Counted from the first letter of the stretch, positions 54,519 through 63,463 are shown. The stretch is DNA of 64,000 bases from Persicobacter sp. CCB-QB2 (GCF_001274635.1 NZ_LBGV01000001.1:372001-436000), one strand, 5' to 3'. Notes: generated from the sequence alone by a model not told the origin. Numbers and translations: made by a program.

Positions 54519-54577
54519 CATGCAAAATTTAGATCAAATGAAACAAAAAAAGAAGCCCAAAGACCTCTTTTCTGTAA

Positions 54578-55402
54578 TTATTTTAAATCATATTTTTCAT
54601 CCAGAAAGCGGTTCCATTTGTTCAGCACCTCCTGCGCAATCCGATATTGCTCGCTCTTGAGTAGAAAGCTTTCATTGAAATTACAATAAGCCATAAATTC
54701 CTCCGCTAAACCGGCATTTTCAGGTCCAATCAGGGTAATGACCCAGTCCTTATTGTATTTCTCCGCAATAATTTCCTGGTTGATTTTTTCTTGTTCTTCT
54801 TTACTTACTTTCGGTTTTTTATTCTTTTTCGAAAACAATTTGCTTGGGGAGAAGCTCACAAAATCAAATTTATCCGGTTCATCAAAGCCCGGGATGGGAG
54901 GTAGCTCTTCCAATTGGTCTTTTTGTTTGCGGCGTTCCTCATATTCCACATAATAGCTCGGGTCCGGCTTCCAGCCCTCGGTGACTACCAGGTCCGAGAA
55001 TTCATCTTTAAAGTCTTCCACATTTTCCGGTAATACCGTTACGTCGACGTTTTCCAGCGTATAGCTGGTTTTGGAAAGGGTAATATTTACATACAGTTCT
55101 CCTTCTCCTTCCGGAATTTCCACCGGGATCCGTTGTTTTTCATAGCCGACATAGGAGCACCAAAGGGTATCCTGAGGCGCCGTGTGCACAATGAAACGGC
55201 CTTGTGCATCAGTAGTGGCGCCAAAACGTCCAATTACAGTGATAACATGGACATAAGGCAGGGGGTGGTCATTTTCATCCACGATTTTACCCTTAATTTT
55301 TAAGTAAAGGTCGTCAAGGTTTTGCGCCTGACTTTGGGGGAAAGACCAAAGTGTGAGAAATGCGATCAAAAGAAAACTCAAACGTAATTTAATCATGCGC
55401 AT
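54578..55402 (-). CDS. carboxypeptidase-like regulatory domain secreted protein
   Basis: A 274-residue protein. A signal peptide (SQAQNLDD) is followed by a carboxypeptidase-regulatory-like beta-sandwich (residues about 35-115; KGKIVDENDHPLPYVHVI, TTDAQGRFIVHTAPQDTLWC). The C-terminal half is charged and helical without a known domain. In Bacteroidota this sandwich usually begins TonB receptors; here there is no plug or barrel, so it is a stand-alone surface or periplasmic protein of unknown role. ATG 55396 is an alternative start. Confidence 0.8.
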   Translation of the reverse strand: MRMIKLRLSFLLIAFLTLWSFPQSQAQNLDDLYLKIKGKIVDENDHPLPYVHVITVIGRFGATTDAQGRFIVHTAPQDTLWCSYVGYEKQRIPVEIPEGEGELYVNITLSKTSYTLENVDVTVLPENVEDFKDEFSDLVVTEGWKPDPSYYVEYEERRKQKDQLEELPPIPGFDEPDKFDFVSFSPSKLFSKKNKKPKVSKEEQEKINQEIIAEKYNKDWVITLIGPENAGLAEEFMAYCNFNESFLLKSEQYRIAQEVLNKWNRFLDEKYDLK

Positions 55403-55487
55403 AAGATAGCGATATTTTAAATTAATTGATATTTACGGGAGGGTCGGACTCAAAAAATCTTCTAAATTTGGCCCCAAATGATATGAA

Positions 55488-55739
55488 ATGACAGCATTGG
55501 AATCAGAAATACTGGAAGAACTATTTTTTGTAATTTCCTACCCGGATTTATTGGAGGAGCTTCAAATGGAAAAGGAAGAGTTAGACGTCTCTTTGAAGAT
55601 TTTAGTCCGTAAAGGGTGGGTGAAAGCCATGGAATCTCTGGATGCAGAGGCGATATCCATGGATTTATTTGAATCTCGCCTTGAAAAATTGTATTATCTG
55701 GCGACAAAAGAAGGTTTGTTGAAGTTGCACGGCCATTAA
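55488..55739 (+). CDS. small winged-helix-like protein, unknown function
   Basis: An 83-residue protein with helices and a short wing-like segment (LDVSLKILVRKGWVKAM), reminiscent of winged-helix DNA-binding domains. The family is not identified. TAAATTTG at 55463-55470 fits a Bacteroidota -7 element just upstream. It is the first gene of a closely spaced series (12 bp to the permease gene), so it may regulate the operon, but that is speculative. Confidence 0.65.
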   Translation: MTALESEILEELFFVISYPDLLEELQMEKEELDVSLKILVRKGWVKAMESLDAEAISMDLFESRLEKLYYLATKEGLLKLHGH

Positions 55740-55750
55740 GCGAATAAAAA

Positions 55751-57004
55751 ATGCTCACCAGTACCCCCACGTCAAAAGAAACAATAAAACCATTAAGTCC
55801 CTGGGCGGGATTTTGGGAGATTCCGGCCTGTAGATGGGGAGCTATGGGTTTGCTTTTGGCGCTAATGGTGGTGGTGGGTGGTTACGTGATATTGCCGGAT
55901 CCTTCTCCGAATGCAAATGATGGCAATATTCAATTAAGAAAACAGGCCCCGAACTTTGTGGCGGATATACTGGTAGTGCGGAAAAATGCAGAAATCGATT
56001 TCCCTTCCTATATCGAAAGATGGTGGAAAGGGACACCCTCTAAATATTTACTGGAGCCATATGATTCTTTGGTGATTGATGGAGATTTCGTGAAAATTCT
56101 GCCTTTCGGATCTCAAAAGGATCGGTGGAAACGCTATCATATTTGTGATGTAACCACGCCCTTGTATGTCGGCCCACTGGAAGAAATGCAATTTCCCTCT
56201 GCTCGACCTTATATCAAAGAGCATGGTGGTTATCGTATTCTGATGGCCAATGGTAAGGACCGTTTCCGCTCTATGGCAGAATTGCACCTGGATCTGGAAG
56301 ACCATCTCAGTAGTCGAAGGTACTGGCTGGGGACGGATCGCGCCGGACGGGATTTACTGAGTCGCTTGCTATTAGGAACCAGAATTTCACTCAGTATTGG
56401 TTTGTTAGCCGCCCTTTTGAGCGTAGCCATTGGGGTATTGGTGGGAAGCCTGGCGGGTTATTATGGCGGTTGGCAGGATCAGGTACTCAGCTGGTTCATG
56501 ACGGTGGTTTGGTCTATTCCGGCCATCATGTTGATCATCGCAATTAGTCTGGCTTTTCAGCAAAAAGGGGTAATGGTATCTTTTATCGCAGTGGGGATGA
56601 CCATGTGGGTGGAAGTGGCCCGCTTAGTACGCGGACAGGTGATGGCCCTGAAGAATGCGCTTTATGTAGAAGCCGCCCGAACGATTGGACTGAGTGACTT
56701 TAAAATTGTTTTTGTGCATATTTTACCTAATATTGTCGGGGAATTGATCGTCATGGGAACGGCGAATTTTGCTGCAGCGATATTATTGGAGGCCGGCCTG
56801 AGTTTTTTGGGTTTGGGTGTGCAGCCTCCGGCGCCTTCATGGGGCGGAATGTTAATGGAGGGATTTAATGCTTTGGGCACCAGAAATTCTTTCCATTTGG
56901 TGTTTTTTCCTTCGCTGGCAATTATGGGAATGGTAGGCTCGATCAATCTTTTAGGAAATGGTTTAAGAACCTTATCAGACCCTAAGCGGAAAGTAAAGGG
57001 CTAG
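55751..57004 (+). CDS. ABC transporter permease, OppC/DppC-like
   Basis: A 417-residue inner-membrane permease of the peptide/nickel family. One N-terminal helix is followed by a long periplasmic segment (about 60-190, larger than in OppC of proteobacteria). The core begins with LGTDRAGRDLLSRLL and holds the EAA-type loop VEAARTIGLSDFKIVFVHIL and the end SFLGLGVQPPAPSWGGML. OppB, ATPase and binding-protein genes are not adjacent. It is followed 4 bp later by the phosphatase gene. Confidence 0.9.
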   Translation: MLTSTPTSKETIKPLSPWAGFWEIPACRWGAMGLLLALMVVVGGYVILPDPSPNANDGNIQLRKQAPNFVADILVVRKNAEIDFPSYIERWWKGTPSKYLLEPYDSLVIDGDFVKILPFGSQKDRWKRYHICDVTTPLYVGPLEEMQFPSARPYIKEHGGYRILMANGKDRFRSMAELHLDLEDHLSSRRYWLGTDRAGRDLLSRLLLGTRISLSIGLLAALLSVAIGVLVGSLAGYYGGWQDQVLSWFMTVVWSIPAIMLIIAISLAFQQKGVMVSFIAVGMTMWVEVARLVRGQVMALKNALYVEAARTIGLSDFKIVFVHILPNIVGELIVMGTANFAAAILLEAGLSFLGLGVQPPAPSWGGMLMEGFNALGTRNSFHLVFFPSLAIMGMVGSINLLGNGLRTLSDPKRKVKG

Positions 57005-57008
57005 AACA

Positions 57009-58229
57009 ATGATGGAATCGGTAAACTTCGAAAAAAAATATCAACTCAAGGAACTGGAATTAAATGCACTTCTGGAGGTATCTATGGGGATCAACAATAA
57101 TATGAAAGAGGAGCATTTGTATCGGGTTTTCCAATTTACCCTTCAGGGAACTTTCGGTGTAGAGCGTATGGCGCTCTATGTATGTAATGAGTCGGGCTGG
57201 GGTTGTAAGGCCCAGTTCAATACCGACAGTAACTTTGAGGAGAATCCACTGGATGAATGCCTGCTGGAAGTGAAGGACATTAAGAAGGTGGATGAAATCA
57301 CTCCCTGTAATTCCATTTTTTCTGAATTTGATGTCATCATTCCGGTGTCTCATAAGCAGGAGCGGTTGGCAGTATTGCTGGTGGGGTCCAATGGACAGAA
57401 AGAAGAGATGAACCTGAAGTTTATCCAGACCCTGGCCAATCTTATTTTTGTGGCGCTGGAAAACAAGAAATTCGCCCGTAGACAACTGAAACAGGAGCGA
57501 ATGAACCGGGAAATAGAAATCGCCAATCAGGTGCAGAAAAGTTTGCTGCCTCCTTCCTTGCCCAATTCAGAGAAACTGCAGATGGCAGCAGAATATGTGC
57601 CGCACCATGGAATTGGTGGGGATTATTATGATTGCATCACTCTGGAGGATGGTCGTTACCTGATTTGTATGGCGGATGTTTCCGGTAAAGGTATTCCGGC
57701 AGCTTTGCTAATGTCGAACTTTCAGGCTTCTTTGAGGACCATCGTCCTGCATACCACCGACCTGAAAGAAGTGGTGGCCTCGGTGAATCAGCAGATCCAA
57801 CGCCGTGGAGCGCAGGAGCACTTCATCACGGTTTTTCTGGCCATATATGATATGGAGCGCAACACTCTGGAATACGTAAACGCCGGGCATAATCAACCCC
57901 TGGTTATTCATGAGAATGGGCAGGTGCAGCATCTAGATAAAGGAAGTACGATCATGGGCTTTTTTGATCCGCTCCCTTTCATTGAAAGTGGTTTACTTAC
58001 TAATTTGGAGGCTTTTACCTTATTCTGCTATACGGATGGTTTGACCGAAACCTTTAACGATCAGGAGGAAGAATACGGGGAAGAGCGTCTGGAAGCTTTT
58101 TTGGTGAATCAGCAAACCTTAACGCCGGAGGAGATTATCCAGGAAATGATGAAGGAGTTGAATAACTACCGGAAAGAAGTCCCTTATGCCGATGATATTT
58201 CTATTTTTACCCTTAAAAAATGGGCCTGA
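57009..58229 (+). CDS. GAF-PP2C (SpoIIE/RsbU-type) phosphatase
   Basis: A 406-residue protein. Residues about 20-160 look like a GAF-type sensor domain, followed by a linker helix (REIEIANQVQKSLLPPSLP). The C-terminal PP2C domain has IGGDYYDCITL, MADVSGKGIPAALLMSNF, VNAGHNQPLVI, YTDGLTE and PYADDISIFTLK, with the metal-binding Asp residues. Such enzymes usually dephosphorylate an anti-sigma-factor antagonist. No STAS or kinase gene is adjacent. It overlaps the next gene by 10 bases. Confidence 0.92.
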   Translation: MMESVNFEKKYQLKELELNALLEVSMGINNNMKEEHLYRVFQFTLQGTFGVERMALYVCNESGWGCKAQFNTDSNFEENPLDECLLEVKDIKKVDEITPCNSIFSEFDVIIPVSHKQERLAVLLVGSNGQKEEMNLKFIQTLANLIFVALENKKFARRQLKQERMNREIEIANQVQKSLLPPSLPNSEKLQMAAEYVPHHGIGGDYYDCITLEDGRYLICMADVSGKGIPAALLMSNFQASLRTIVLHTTDLKEVVASVNQQIQRRGAQEHFITVFLAIYDMERNTLEYVNAGHNQPLVIHENGQVQHLDKGSTIMGFFDPLPFIESGLLTNLEAFTLFCYTDGLTETFNDQEEEYGEERLEAFLVNQQTLTPEEIIQEMMKELNNYRKEVPYADDISIFTLKKWA

Positions 58230-58867
58230 TCAAACCTCACCGCGTACCGGATTTCCTTCAGCGGTATTTTTCAAGCTTTGTATTTAAAAAAGATGTTAGG
58301 GAGCCGACCATCTATCTGACTTTTGATGATGGCCCCATTCCGGAAGTGACTCCCTGGGTGTTGTCCTGTTTGAAAGATTTTGAGGCGCATGCCACTTTTT
58401 TCATGGTGGGCGATAATGTTCGAAAGCATCCTGAGGTGTTTAAGCAGGTGCTGGAAGAAGGGCATTTAGTTGGGAATCACACCTTTAATCACCTGAAAGG
58501 CTGGTCGGAAAGTAATGCCGACTATCTGGAGAATATTGGCTTATGCCAAAAGTGTTTTGCTGAGGTGAGATTGGAGGAGAATTCTTTTCAAAAACCACTT
58601 TTTAGGCCTCCTCATGGTCAGATTAAACCCGGTCAGGTCAAAGAAATTCGTGATTCTTATAAAATCATCCTTTGGGATGTACTCACCTGTGATTATGATC
58701 AATCTCTGAAGCCGGAAGAAATTTTAGAGAAAACGATTGAATTGACCCGTTCTGGCAGTATCGTGGTGTTTCATGATAGCCTGAAAGCGGAACGGAATGT
58801 TAAATTTGTGTTACCCCGCTATATTTCTCACTTTAAATCTTTAGGCTTTAAATTTGAGACATTGTAA
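58220..58867 (+). CDS. polysaccharide deacetylase family protein
   Basis: A 215-residue NodB-domain (CE4) protein that removes N-acetyl groups from amino sugars. Motif 1 is LTFDDGPIPEVT, motif 2 is GNHTFNHL (metal His pair), motif 3 is FRPPHGQ, followed by WDVLTCDYDQ and VVFHDS. No signal peptide is evident, so it may act in the cytosol or be exported by another route. It overlaps the phosphatase gene by 10 bases and is the last gene of the series. Confidence 0.92.
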   Translation: MGLIKPHRVPDFLQRYFSSFVFKKDVREPTIYLTFDDGPIPEVTPWVLSCLKDFEAHATFFMVGDNVRKHPEVFKQVLEEGHLVGNHTFNHLKGWSESNADYLENIGLCQKCFAEVRLEENSFQKPLFRPPHGQIKPGQVKEIRDSYKIILWDVLTCDYDQSLKPEEILEKTIELTRSGSIVVFHDSLKAERNVKFVLPRYISHFKSLGFKFETL

Positions 58868-58981
58868 TTATTGAAGTACAATTGCCCTTTCGAAATAATG
58901 AAAGTTCCCATTCGTCACGAAATTTTCATTTTGCCCCTATGATATTTCTCATCTTGTATTATTTCAAGAAATAATCGCCTA

Positions 58982-59043
58982 TTGGTCTTTGGCGGAAATT
59001 TAATATTTTTGTGCAAATTGGTAGAATGCTACCTGCACAAAAA
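58982..59043 (+). promoter_or_regulatory. tatD promoter embedded in a stem-loop
   Basis: TTG (58982-58984), 19 bases, then TATTTTTG (59004-59011) match the Bacteroidota promoter. The -7 region overlaps the left arm of an inverted repeat, TTTTTGTGC (59006-59014) and GCACAAAAA (59035-59043), with an inner stem GGTAG/CTACC. The arrangement could be an operator or a leader hairpin. Confidence 0.55.
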
Positions 59044-59061
59044 ATAACGAAATTAGGGTTA

Positions 59062-59838
59062 ATGCAGCTAATCGATACGCATGCTCATATTTATTTAGAG
59101 CAATTTAAGGAAGACCGGAAAGAGATGATAGCAGCAGCAAAAGCTGCCGGAATTGGACGTATTTATATGCCTAATATTGATGTGGCTTCCATAGCGTCGA
59201 TGATGGAGCTGCAGCAAGAATACCCTGATTATTGTTTCCCAATGATGGGGCTACACCCCTGTGACGTAAAAGAAGACTATAAAGCACAGTTGGAAACCAT
59301 GCGTGCCTGGTTTGATCGTTTTCCATTTGCCGCTGTAGGTGAAATCGGGACAGACCTGTACTGGGATAAAACCACCCTTGATATTCAGCTGGAGGCTTTG
59401 AGCATACAGATCGGCTGGGCCAAGGAACTGGATCTGCCGGTGGTTTTACATTGCCGGGATTCTTTTGCCGAGACCATTGAGGTGGTAGAAGCCGAACAGG
59501 ATGGTCGTTTGCGTGGGGTTTTTCACTGTTTTACGGGTAGTATTGCTGATGCCCAAAGAGCGATTGACTGTGGATTTATGTTAGGGATGGGTGGTGTGAG
59601 CACCTTTAAGAATGGCGGGATGGACAAAGTGATCCCTTCTCTGGACCTGCAACATTTAATTTTGGAAACAGATGCGCCTTATCTTGCGCCCGTGCCTCAT
59701 CGCGGAAAAAGAAATGAACCTGCTTATGTGCGCTTGGTAGCGGATCGTGTCGCCGAACTACAATCCATTCCTGTGGAAGAAGTGGCTGAGATTACTACCG
59801 AAAATGCAATGCGATTATTTCGCGCGCCTAATCTATAA
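59062..59838 (+). CDS. tatD: TatD family hydrolase (metal-dependent deoxyribonuclease)
   Basis: A 258-residue TIM-barrel metallo-hydrolase. Metal and active-site motifs are IDTHAHIY, GLHPCD, AVGEIGTDLYWD, VVLHCRDSF, FHCFTGS and LETDAPYLAPVPHRGKRNEP. TatD enzymes have 3'-5' exonuclease activity. The start at 59062 (MQLIDTHAHI) is preferred; the frame extends to 59011 without homologous sequence. It is 15 bp before the asparaginase gene and probably cotranscribed. Confidence 0.93.
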   Translation: MQLIDTHAHIYLEQFKEDRKEMIAAAKAAGIGRIYMPNIDVASIASMMELQQEYPDYCFPMMGLHPCDVKEDYKAQLETMRAWFDRFPFAAVGEIGTDLYWDKTTLDIQLEALSIQIGWAKELDLPVVLHCRDSFAETIEVVEAEQDGRLRGVFHCFTGSIADAQRAIDCGFMLGMGGVSTFKNGGMDKVIPSLDLQHLILETDAPYLAPVPHRGKRNEPAYVRLVADRVAELQSIPVEEVAEITTENAMRLFRAPNL

Positions 59839-59853
59839 TATAAACAGCACTGA

Positions 59854-60933
59854 ATGGCACCTAAATATAGAATAACAAGACTTAATACCGCAGCTCCCTA
59901 TGAGCCAAAAGCCAAAATTCTGATTGTTTATACCGGCGGAACACTAGGGATGGTGAAAGACCGTTCCGGTTCACTGATTTCTGTGGGTTTTCATGAAATC
60001 ATCGAACGCCTGCCGGAAATCAATACCTTAAACCTGGATCTGACCGTGATCAGTTTTCCTACCACTATTGATTCCTCCAATGTGCGGATCGAGAACTGGC
60101 AGGATGTCGGGTATATTATCAAGGAAAATTTCCATCAATATGAAGGTTTTGTCGTTTTGCACGGAACCGATACGATGGCCTATACGGCCGCAGCCCTCTC
60201 TTTTATGTTGCAGGGTTTGAATAAGCCGGTCATTGTCACCGGAGCCCAATTGCCTATTGGTGCCCGCCGTACCGATGCCCGGGCCAATGTAATTACGGCG
60301 CTGGAATTAGCCTCTGCGCATGATGGTAATCACGAGCCTTTAATTCCGGAAGTGGCCGTTTATTTTGATTCCAAATTGTATCGTGGGAATCGCGTGAAAA
60401 AGATTCGTTCTTCCCAATTTCATGCTTTTGACTCGGAAAATTATCCCGCCCTGGCAGTGGTAGGCACCGAGATCGAATATAATCGCTCTGCTGCTTTGCC
60501 ATGGATTCCGCAGGATATGCTGCGCTACCAATGGAAGTTTGATCGAAATGTGGCCATTTTGAAAATCTTTCCTTCCATGCCACATGCTTATGTGGACGCG
60601 ATTCTGAATATTCCGAACCTGAAAGGGGTGGTGATGGAGTCCTATGGTTCTGGAAATGCCCCAACCGTGCGTTGGTTTTTGGAGCGTTTGGAAAAGGCCG
60701 TGGAGAAAGGAATTATTGTTGTCAATGTTACCCAGTGTATCGGTGGCTCCGTTTTGCATGGCCGTTATGCTACCAGCTCGGAGTTGGAGAAAATTGGGGT
60801 GGTAAGTGGATATGACATGACCACCGAGGCCGCCATGGTGAAATTAATGTTTCTCCTGGGGAATCAGAAAAGTCCTGATTTAGTGAGAAAAATGCTTCAG
60901 GTTCCTTTATGTGGCGAAATGACCATTTTGTAA
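59854..60933 (+). CDS. ansA: type I asparaginase (cytosolic)
   Basis: A 359-residue enzyme that hydrolyses asparagine to aspartate and ammonia. The two catalytic Thr regions are visible: KILIVYTGGTLGMVKD (nucleophile) and VLHGTDTMAYTAA (second Thr-Asp). There is no signal peptide, so it fits the cytosolic, low-affinity type I. Together with the M42 and M24 peptidases it suggests use of amino acids as carbon and nitrogen source. It follows tatD by 15 bp. Confidence 0.94.
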   Translation: MAPKYRITRLNTAAPYEPKAKILIVYTGGTLGMVKDRSGSLISVGFHEIIERLPEINTLNLDLTVISFPTTIDSSNVRIENWQDVGYIIKENFHQYEGFVVLHGTDTMAYTAAALSFMLQGLNKPVIVTGAQLPIGARRTDARANVITALELASAHDGNHEPLIPEVAVYFDSKLYRGNRVKKIRSSQFHAFDSENYPALAVVGTEIEYNRSAALPWIPQDMLRYQWKFDRNVAILKIFPSMPHAYVDAILNIPNLKGVVMESYGSGNAPTVRWFLERLEKAVEKGIIVVNVTQCIGGSVLHGRYATSSELEKIGVVSGYDMTTEAAMVKLMFLLGNQKSPDLVRKMLQVPLCGEMTIL

Positions 60934-60986
60934 AGGTTTCAAAAAAACATAATATTCTTGCATGAAGAGATATTTATTGATTTATT

Positions 60987-61009
60987 TGTGTTCGTGATGA
61001 ACGATCACA
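60987..61009. promoter_or_regulatory. 23-bp operator-like palindrome before the Exb operon
   Basis: TGTGTTCGT (60987-60995) and ACGATCACA (61001-61009) are 9-base arms with one mismatch. The outer TGTG/CACA recalls CRP/FNR-type sites. No T-run follows, so it is not a terminator. A second hairpin, GCTCTATTTC (61036-61045) with GAATAGAGC (61056-61064), lies between it and the ExbB gene. Confidence 0.4.
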
Positions 61010-61183
61010 ATATAATATTTCATAGAAAGGATTTCGCTCTATTTCTTATTGTAAGGAATAGAGCAGAAAGAAGTCCCCTGGATTCTGAGGTTCGCCACCT
61101 TACCTTTCTACTTAAACTTTAAATTTTTTCTTACACTTTAACAGTTAAATTCTACACTTAGAGAATTAATTAAAAACTGAACT

Positions 61184-62005
61184 ATGAAAAAGTTATTTGC
61201 TTTGTTGATGATCGCTGGTATGGTGTCTTTCGGTACAGCCGCTAAGACCTATGCTCAGGAAGAAGAAGTTGCTCAAACTGAGGAGGTAGCGACTGATGAA
61301 AACCAGGTAGTTGAAGAGGCGGCTCCAGCCCCTGTTCAAGAGGAGGCGCAAGTAGAGGAAGTTGTTGCGGAAGACGTGACTTTCCACCAAGCCGTTAAAC
61401 AAAAATTCATCGAAGGTGGATGGGAGTTTATGGGTATTGTATTGGTGTGTTTGATCATCGGATTGGCAGTAGCGATCGAGCGTATTATTACTTTGAACCT
61501 TGCAACTACTAACACTAAGAAGTTGTTGGCTAAAGTTGAAGAGGCACTTCAGTCTGGTGGTGTTGAAGCCGCTAAAGAAGTAACTCGTAACACGCGTGGC
61601 CCTGTAGCGTCTATCTTTACTCAAGGTTTGATGCGTGCCTCTGAAGGTATCGAGATGGTTGAGAAATCTGTAATCTCTTACGGTTCTGTAGAAATGGGTC
61701 GTTTGGAAAAAGGATTGGTATGGATCTCTCTTTTCATCGCTTTGGCTCCTATGTTAGGTTTCATGGGTACGGTATTGGGTATGATTCAGGCATTCGATAT
61801 GATCGAGGCTGTTGGTGATATCTCTCCAACCGTTGTAGCCGGTGGTATTAAAGTAGCACTTTTGACTACTGTAGCTGGTTTGATCGTAGCGGTTATCCTT
61901 CAGTTGTTCTATAACTACTGTGTATCTAAGATCGACTCTTTGGTTAACGATATGGAAGATGCTTCCATCTCTTTGATCGATCTTTTAGTAAAATACACTA
62001 AGTAA
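61184..62005 (+). CDS. exbB: MotA/TolQ/ExbB proton channel family protein
   Basis: A 273-residue inner-membrane proton-channel subunit. The N-terminal signal-like helix (SFGTAAKTYAQ) is followed by an acidic, Glu/Val/Ala/Pro-rich linker (residues about 25-60). Three transmembrane helices follow: about 86-105, 170-195 and 215-240 (LGFMGTVLGMIQAFD, VAGGIKVALLTTVAGLIVAV). The channel is formed with ExbD and energises TonB. It heads a four-gene operon with a membrane protein and two ExbD genes. Confidence 0.94.
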   Translation: MKKLFALLMIAGMVSFGTAAKTYAQEEEVAQTEEVATDENQVVEEAAPAPVQEEAQVEEVVAEDVTFHQAVKQKFIEGGWEFMGIVLVCLIIGLAVAIERIITLNLATTNTKKLLAKVEEALQSGGVEAAKEVTRNTRGPVASIFTQGLMRASEGIEMVEKSVISYGSVEMGRLEKGLVWISLFIALAPMLGFMGTVLGMIQAFDMIEAVGDISPTVVAGGIKVALLTTVAGLIVAVILQLFYNYCVSKIDSLVNDMEDASISLIDLLVKYTK

Positions 62006-62066
62006 TTCATCTCCCCAAGACGGGAATGAACTGGAACAATTGTTTGGCTAATTTAACGTAAATAAA

Positions 62067-62390
62067 ATGGATACTATTGATATCGTCCTTTACGTTGCTT
62101 ACGTTTTGGTAATGATTGCTGCCGCTGCAGCGATTGTATTGCCATTAATCAATGCGTTGAGCAATCCTAAAGGTCTTATGAGATCGTTGGTTGGCGTAGG
62201 TGTATTTGCAGTAGTTTTCGGTGGGGCTTATGCCATGGCCGGTAATGAAGTAACTGCAGCTTATGCTAAATTTAACGTAACTCCTGAAATCTCTCAAATG
62301 GTAGGTGCTTTCTTGAAGACTTCATACGTTTTCCTTGTAGGTGCTTTCGTTTTAGCAGTGATCACTGAGTTTACAAAAGTTTTTAAATAA
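62067..62390 (+). CDS. small membrane protein of the Exb operon
   Basis: A 107-residue protein with three hydrophobic helices (residues about 6-28, 45-60 and 85-105). The second is followed by a short polar loop (GNEVTAAYAKFNVTPEISQM). The gene lies between ExbB and ExbD, 61 bp after ExbB and 6 bp before ExbD. Such a gene recurs in this position in Bacteroidota. Its role is not established; association with the ExbB/ExbD motor is likely from context. Confidence 0.85.
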   Translation: MDTIDIVLYVAYVLVMIAAAAAIVLPLINALSNPKGLMRSLVGVGVFAVVFGGAYAMAGNEVTAAYAKFNVTPEISQMVGAFLKTSYVFLVGAFVLAVITEFTKVFK

Positions 62391-62396
62391 AAAATT

Positions 62397-62978
62397 ATGG
62401 CAAGAGGAAATAGATCAACCCCGGAAATTAACTCGGGATCTATGGCGGATATCGCGTTCTTGCTGCTGATCTTCTTCTTGGTGACGACAACCATCGCTTC
62501 TGATAAAGGGGTATCGTTGCGTCTTCCTCCTAAGGCCGATCCTAATGCGCCGCAGGATGAAATCAAGAAGAATGATCGTAACATCTTTAAGGTATTGGTG
62601 AACTCTTCCGACCGTGTGTTGGTAAATGGTGAACCTTTGACTGATTTGGATCAGATTCGTCCCATGGTAAAAGACTTTGTCATGAACTATGGACGTGATC
62701 CTAAAATGTCCGATAACCCTAAAGAGGCGGTAGTGTCTTTCAAGGCCGACCGTGGTACAAGTTACGCGACTTACATCGGGATTTTGGATAACCTGAAAGG
62801 GGCTTATAACGAAATCTATGCAGCTAACGTGGGGATTACCCTGGATCGTTATTTGTCATTGGATCGTAAAAAGCCAGCCGAGAAGAAGATGTACGAGGAT
62901 TCTCGTATAGGTCCTGACGGCGAAAAAATTCCAATGAATATCTCTATTGCGGAACCAACAAAAACAGGAGGTAACTAA
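62397..62978 (+). CDS. exbD: ExbD/TolR biopolymer transport protein, first copy
   Basis: A 193-residue single-span protein. The N-terminal helix GSMADIAFLLLIFFLVTTTI carries the essential proton-relaying Asp at about position 18. The periplasmic domain (KILVNSSDRVLVNG region and after) would contact peptidoglycan or TonB. The C-terminal ~40 residues (KPAEKKMYEDSRIGPDG) extend beyond normal ExbD length. The stop overlaps the start of the second ExbD by one base. Confidence 0.94.
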   Translation: MARGNRSTPEINSGSMADIAFLLLIFFLVTTTIASDKGVSLRLPPKADPNAPQDEIKKNDRNIFKVLVNSSDRVLVNGEPLTDLDQIRPMVKDFVMNYGRDPKMSDNPKEAVVSFKADRGTSYATYIGILDNLKGAYNEIYAANVGITLDRYLSLDRKKPAEKKMYEDSRIGPDGEKIPMNISIAEPTKTGGN

Positions 62979-63445
62979 TGTCAAAGTTTAAAAAGAAGTC
63001 GAAAGCTAGTCAGGATATCCCTACTTCGGCACTTCCTGACATTATCTTCATGTTGTTGTTCTTTTTCATGACGACGACAACCATGCGTACGGATGATATT
63101 AAAGTGCAACAGCGTTTTCCGCAAGCTTCGCAGCTGAGTAAGATCGAGAAGAAGTCTTTGGTTTCCTACATTTATGTAGGTGCACCTAAAGAAACGGATC
63201 GTTTCGGTACTGAGCCGGTAATTCAGATCAATGACGTGTTCGCTGAACCGGAAGATTTGATCCTTTACGTAGCGAAGGAAAAAGATAAGTTGCCTGATTA
63301 CGAACGTGATCAGATCAACATGGCAATGAAAGTAGATAAAGAAGCTAAAATGGGTATCGTAACAGATGTTCAGGAAGCATTGAAAGAAGCAAATGCTTTG
63401 AAAGTTCTTTACACTTCTTTGCAGAAAACAGACAAAATGCCTTAA
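62978..63445 (+). CDS. exbD: ExbD/TolR biopolymer transport protein, second copy
   Basis: A 155-residue paralogue of the preceding ExbD. The membrane helix is SALPDIIFMLLFFFMTTTTM with the key Asp, after a basic cytosolic start (KFKKKSKASQD). Two unequal ExbD subunits could form a heterodimer in the motor. It overlaps the first ExbD by one base and ends 20 bp before a strong terminator. Confidence 0.94.
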   Translation: MSKFKKKSKASQDIPTSALPDIIFMLLFFFMTTTTMRTDDIKVQQRFPQASQLSKIEKKSLVSYIYVGAPKETDRFGTEPVIQINDVFAEPEDLILYVAKEKDKLPDYERDQINMAMKVDKEAKMGIVTDVQEALKEANALKVLYTSLQKTDKMP

Positions 63446-63463
63446 TCAAAGGCCTTATACATA

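Noticed and set aside
61193..61624. 143-residue minus-strand frame opposite exbB
   Set aside because: It is an antisense shadow; exbB has clear family helices and signal-like start.
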